NCBI RefSeq assembly: GCF_001938945.1
Contig: NZ_MKIO01000039.1
Span: 237,198-301,197 of the forward strand
DNA length: 64,000 nt
Reading direction: 5' to 3'
Origin: Xaviernesmea rhizosphaerae
Lineage (GTDB): Bacteria > Pseudomonadota > Alphaproteobacteria > Rhizobiales > Rhizobiaceae
How positions within the stretch are numbered: the first letter of the stretch is position 1; every line of letters starts with the position of its first letter. Under the pieces are notes generated by a model. The model did not search any database, was not told where the DNA came from, and saw only the letters and a program-made list of their open reading frames with translations. This document shows positions 61,237 to 64,000 of the stretch, one piece after another. The position numbers and the translations under genes are program-made.

Positions 61237-63201
61237 TTACTGCGTCGCCGCGACCTCTTCGCCGCGATTGTCCTTGGCCAGCAGCGCGTCGATGCGCTGG
61301 CGTTCGTCGTTGAACGAGGCCAGTTCCTTGCCTTCGAGCGAGCGGCCGCCGGGCAGGCGGATCTTCATCGAATCCACCTTGGTGCCGTTGACGATCAGCT
61401 CGTAATGAAGATGCGCGCCGGTCGAAAGGCCGGTCGAGCCGACATAGCCGATCACCTGGCCCTGCGTCACCTTCGCCCCCTCGCGCACCGCCTTGGCGAT
61501 GGCGCTCTGGTGATTATAGGAGGAGACATAGCCATTGGCATGGCGGATCAGCGTCTGGTTGCCATAGCCGCCGGAATCCCAGCCGGCCTTGATCACCACG
61601 CCATTGCCCGTGGCGATGATCGGCGTGCCGCGCGGGGCGGCCCAGTCCGTGCCGGGATGCATGCGCGAATAGCCGAGGATCGGGTGGCGGCGCATGCCGA
61701 AGCCGGAGCTCAGCCGGCCATTGGGAACGGGGTTGCGCAAGAGGAACTGGCGGATGCTCTTGCCCGACTCGTCGTAGTAGTCGACGCTGTTGTCGGTCGG
61801 ATCCTGGAAGCGGTAGAAGCGCAGGGCGGCATCGCCGAAGCGGGCATTGACATAGAGCAGCTCGGAATCGGGCGTTGCCCGCCCGCTTTCGTCCGCCACG
61901 GAGAAGAAGGCTTCCAGCTTGTCGGTCGGCTTCAGCTGGGCCTGGAAATCGACGCTGCTGGCGAGCAGCTTGATGATGCGCGCCACCATCTCCTTGTTCA
62001 TGCCGTAGGACAGGGCCGCGCGGTAGATGCCGTCATAGACCCTGGGCAGGTCGTGGCCGCTGGCGACAGGCTGGCTGCCATCCTCGTCAAAGGCGCTGGC
62101 CACGGCGGCCAGCGGCGCCGGCTCGTTGCCTTTGACGAAGCGTCCCTTGTCGTCGAGCGCCATGGTCAGAACATGGTTGCCGCTGCGCCCGTAAAGGCTC
62201 ATGCGCACCACCTTGGCCTCGGAGGCTTCGTTGGCCTCGTTCTGGATGATGCCCATGCGAAGGATATCCCCCTCCGAGAGCGTGTCACGGCCAAGCCCTT
62301 CCGCAAGTGCCTTGGCCACATCCACCGCCTGGGCGCGTCCGTAGCCTGCACCGGAGAGAACCGCGGCGATCGGCGCGTCGCGATGCACGGGGATCACGTC
62401 ATCGGCATAGTCCGTGCTCGCCTGGGTGATTTGCTCGAGCGGCGAGACCGTCATGTTCTGCTCAACGATGCGGGCGGTCAGGCCCATGAGGTCGAGATCG
62501 TTGTTCTCGCTCGCGAAGCGGCGGGGATCGACATAAAACAGCGAGGCGAGCTGGGTGCTGTCTTCCGTCAGCAGCGAGCCATTGGTGCGCACATTCTCCT
62601 CGACCTCTTCCAGCGTCATGGAGGGGCCGAAGGTAAGGCCCGCACCTTTCAGCGGAAAATCCACCGTCTTCAGCGCCACTTCGGATTCGACCTCCGAGCC
62701 GTAGATCGTGCCGGTCTTGCTGGCAGGCGCGGCGGTCTCGCGATCGTCATTGGAGAAGATCGTTAGCGGGTCGAAGGGGGGATAGCTGTCATTGGTCTGG
62801 TGATTGGCGGCCAGCGTCATTTTTACATGGGCGAAGGGCTGGCGGCGCACCACCTCGCGTTCGCCCTGCTTGATCATGGTCGCGACTTCGAGGATCGTCC
62901 GGTCCGACGGCTTGGCGACGATGGAGGGCGAGAGAATACGCCCGCCGCGCCGGGTCTTTTCCTCGCCATGGGCATTCTGGTCGAGCGCGGCATAGGCTTC
63001 GGCCGGAATAGCCAGCTGCTGGCGCCCGTCCACCGCGGCGAACAAGGCCACGCCCATCAGAAGACTTGATGTAATCCCGGTCAGAAACGTGCCGCAAAGC
63101 CATCTCAGCGAGATTTCCCGGCGATCCGGCGCGCGCCGGCCGTCCGCCAGAAGTGGCGGCTCGTTGCCGAGCGTCCGCATCATGGTCTTTTCAGCGTTCA
63201 T
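61237..63201 (-). CDS. M23 (LytM) family metallopeptidase, cell wall
   Basis: A 654-residue inner-membrane-anchored enzyme. One N-terminal span (LCGTFLTGITSSLLMGVALFAAV, about 34-57) is followed by a long periplasmic region and a C-terminal LytM domain (about 490-620) with RMHPGTDWAAP (HxxxD zinc ligands near 515) and HLHYELIVNG (HxH near 596). The zinc site is intact, so it should cut peptidoglycan cross-links. Size and layout resemble RgsM of Sinorhizobium, a factor of unipolar growth; that link is inference. Possible substrate of the FtsEX control pathway encoded at 5-6.7 kb. Confidence 0.9.
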   Translation of the reverse strand: MNAEKTMMRTLGNEPPLLADGRRAPDRREISLRWLCGTFLTGITSSLLMGVALFAAVDGRQQLAIPAEAYAALDQNAHGEEKTRRGGRILSPSIVAKPSDRTILEVATMIKQGEREVVRRQPFAHVKMTLAANHQTNDSYPPFDPLTIFSNDDRETAAPASKTGTIYGSEVESEVALKTVDFPLKGAGLTFGPSMTLEEVEENVRTNGSLLTEDSTQLASLFYVDPRRFASENNDLDLMGLTARIVEQNMTVSPLEQITQASTDYADDVIPVHRDAPIAAVLSGAGYGRAQAVDVAKALAEGLGRDTLSEGDILRMGIIQNEANEASEAKVVRMSLYGRSGNHVLTMALDDKGRFVKGNEPAPLAAVASAFDEDGSQPVASGHDLPRVYDGIYRAALSYGMNKEMVARIIKLLASSVDFQAQLKPTDKLEAFFSVADESGRATPDSELLYVNARFGDAALRFYRFQDPTDNSVDYYDESGKSIRQFLLRNPVPNGRLSSGFGMRRHPILGYSRMHPGTDWAAPRGTPIIATGNGVVIKAGWDSGGYGNQTLIRHANGYVSSYNHQSAIAKAVREGAKVTQGQVIGYVGSTGLSTGAHLHYELIVNGTKVDSMKIRLPGGRSLEGKELASFNDERQRIDALLAKDNRGEEVAATQ

Positions 63202-64000
63202 GCCAGCCGATGCGCATCCCTGTGACAGGCGTTGTGTCGATCATGACCCGCCCTTGTTGGGCGTGAGATGTGCTCCTTTCACAGGCGCGAGTCAATCCGA
63301 AGGCTGCAGTCTACCGGGCGAGCACGGTCCGAAGCTGGAGAGGGGAGGGGGCTCCAGGCCCTTTGCCGCAAGGCTTTGCCAGCTCGTGGTCTGCCTGGTC
63401 ATAGGCTGTGGCTGAGCGGCCGGACGCAAGGCGGTGTCCGCTGCTGCCAGGGCCCCGAGCCGGACAGCCATTGCAGCGCACCGTCGTTAAAAGGCCGCGT
63501 TCATCGAAGAGGTGTGGGGCTAAGAGAAGGCGAGATGGGAGCGATCAGGCTGGTGCGTTCAGACTGAGAGAGCAAAGGCGTGATCCTGACGTTTGCGCCT
63601 GACCGGATATTGGGTCACCCTCTTCCGCTTGGAACGTCTGAGGCTGGCCTCAAGGTTCTGTAGGGCCGTTGAGCGTGCCCAAGGCTTTTCGGTGCAGTCG
63701 GAGAGGCTCCGAAGACTGGTGAACGCCCTCATTCTCCCTTTTGTCTCCATCCTCCCTCCCATTTCCCTCCATTTTGACTCCACTCTGTGGCCTGCTGCGG
63801 GGAAGATCGCCCTGCCGACTAAGGGTCTCCGTCAGTTTTTCCTGTTTTCTTTCATGCCCTTACCCTGATCCGTCATTTTTCTTTCATTTCCTGTGTTGAC
63901 GTTTCGGGCTGGGTGGCCGTATAAGGCGCTCATCGAACGAGGGGCTGCGGCGCTTCTGGCGCTGGTGCCTCTCGCTTCTGTTTTCTGGACTGACGGTTTT
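63202..64000. other. 799-bp region upstream of a strong promoter, no gene
   Basis: No coding sequence is convincing; short frames on both strands lack ribosome binding sites. The stretch 63726-63790 is nearly pure pyrimidine on the plus strand, and 63860-63895 is T-rich, as for the A/T-rich region upstream of rRNA promoters. The promoter at 63896-63925 then fires out of the window. Confidence 0.55.
63896..63925 (+). promoter_or_regulatory. strong sigma70 promoter, probably of an rRNA operon
   Basis: TTGACG (63896-63901), 18-bp spacer, TATAAG (63920-63925), followed by GCGCTC. The near-consensus boxes, the T-rich upstream element and a GC-rich non-coding leader (to 64000) are typical of rhizobial rRNA promoters. 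The 16S gene itself would begin beyond the window, so the target is inferred. Confidence 0.5.

Noticed and set aside
63268..63868. Short frames at the window end (for example 91 aa starting at 63593)
   Set aside because: They cross the polypyrimidine tract, lack ribosome binding sites and resemble no family.

Overview
The window is high-GC chromosomal DNA from an alphaproteobacterium of the Rhizobiaceae (Rhizobium/Agrobacterium type). The evidence is the gene order and the proteins themselves: hisC-tyrC, ftsEX, hpt-cpdR, lysA-lptM-argH, etfBA-hbd, secA-ppi-argJ, grxC-nitrilase-ubiG, lysC-ptsP-prfA-prmC and clpB. Two families typical of the order are also present (TIGR02302/DUF4175 and DUF4167), along with a palindromic intergenic repeat built on GAGCATCGGACCGAAAA. 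Most of the window is vertically inherited core chromosome. No prophage, integrase, transposase, plasmid gene or CRISPR array is visible.

Layout. 1-6.7 kb: end of hisC, tyrC, a DUF2125 protein, a ChaC-type cyclotransferase, a PlsC acyltransferase, a YdcF-like protein and ftsEX. 6.9-16 kb: a truncated-looking membrane protein, hpt, cpdR, the very large TIGR02302 protein, lysA, lptM, argH and a TlpA thioredoxin. 16-25 kb: hbd and etfAB, an inserted radical SAM gene, ATP:cob(I)alamin adenosyltransferase, small membrane protein, SDR, BrkB/YihY and gluQ. 25-34 kb: DNA glycosylase, HNH nuclease, a 650-bp gap with a structured palindromic element, dsbB, a DedA/YqaA protein, tRNA-Leu(CAA), several small ORFs, acyl-CoA ligase and a CelD-type acetyltransferase. 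34-45.7 kb: secA, periplasmic PPIase, argJ, GNAT, mutT, a methyltransferase, comF, grxC, a nitrilase-type hydrolase, DUF1178 and ubiG. 45.8-64 kb: LysR plus DUF1127 (probable insertion), lysC, ptsP, prfA, prmC, DUF4167, DUF429, clpB, SGNH hydrolase, Pit phosphate transporter, M23 peptidase. The window ends in a strong promoter that probably drives an rRNA operon just outside it.

Functionally the window mixes amino-acid biosynthesis (Tyr, Lys, Arg, aspartate family), envelope and division functions (FtsEX, M23, SecA, PlsC, LptM), redox folding (TlpA, DsbB, Grx), translation (PrfA/PrmC, GluQ, tRNA-Leu) and cell-cycle control (CpdR, with CtrA-like boxes). Items most worth a second look are the radical SAM/TPR gene inserted between the cobalamin adenosyltransferase and etfBA, the 130-bp palindromic element at 26.74-26.87 kb, the intergenic repeat that occupies the larger convergent gene junctions, and a perfect CtrA box upstream of the DUF4167 gene. 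All functional assignments come from reading motifs and gene order; no database search was run.
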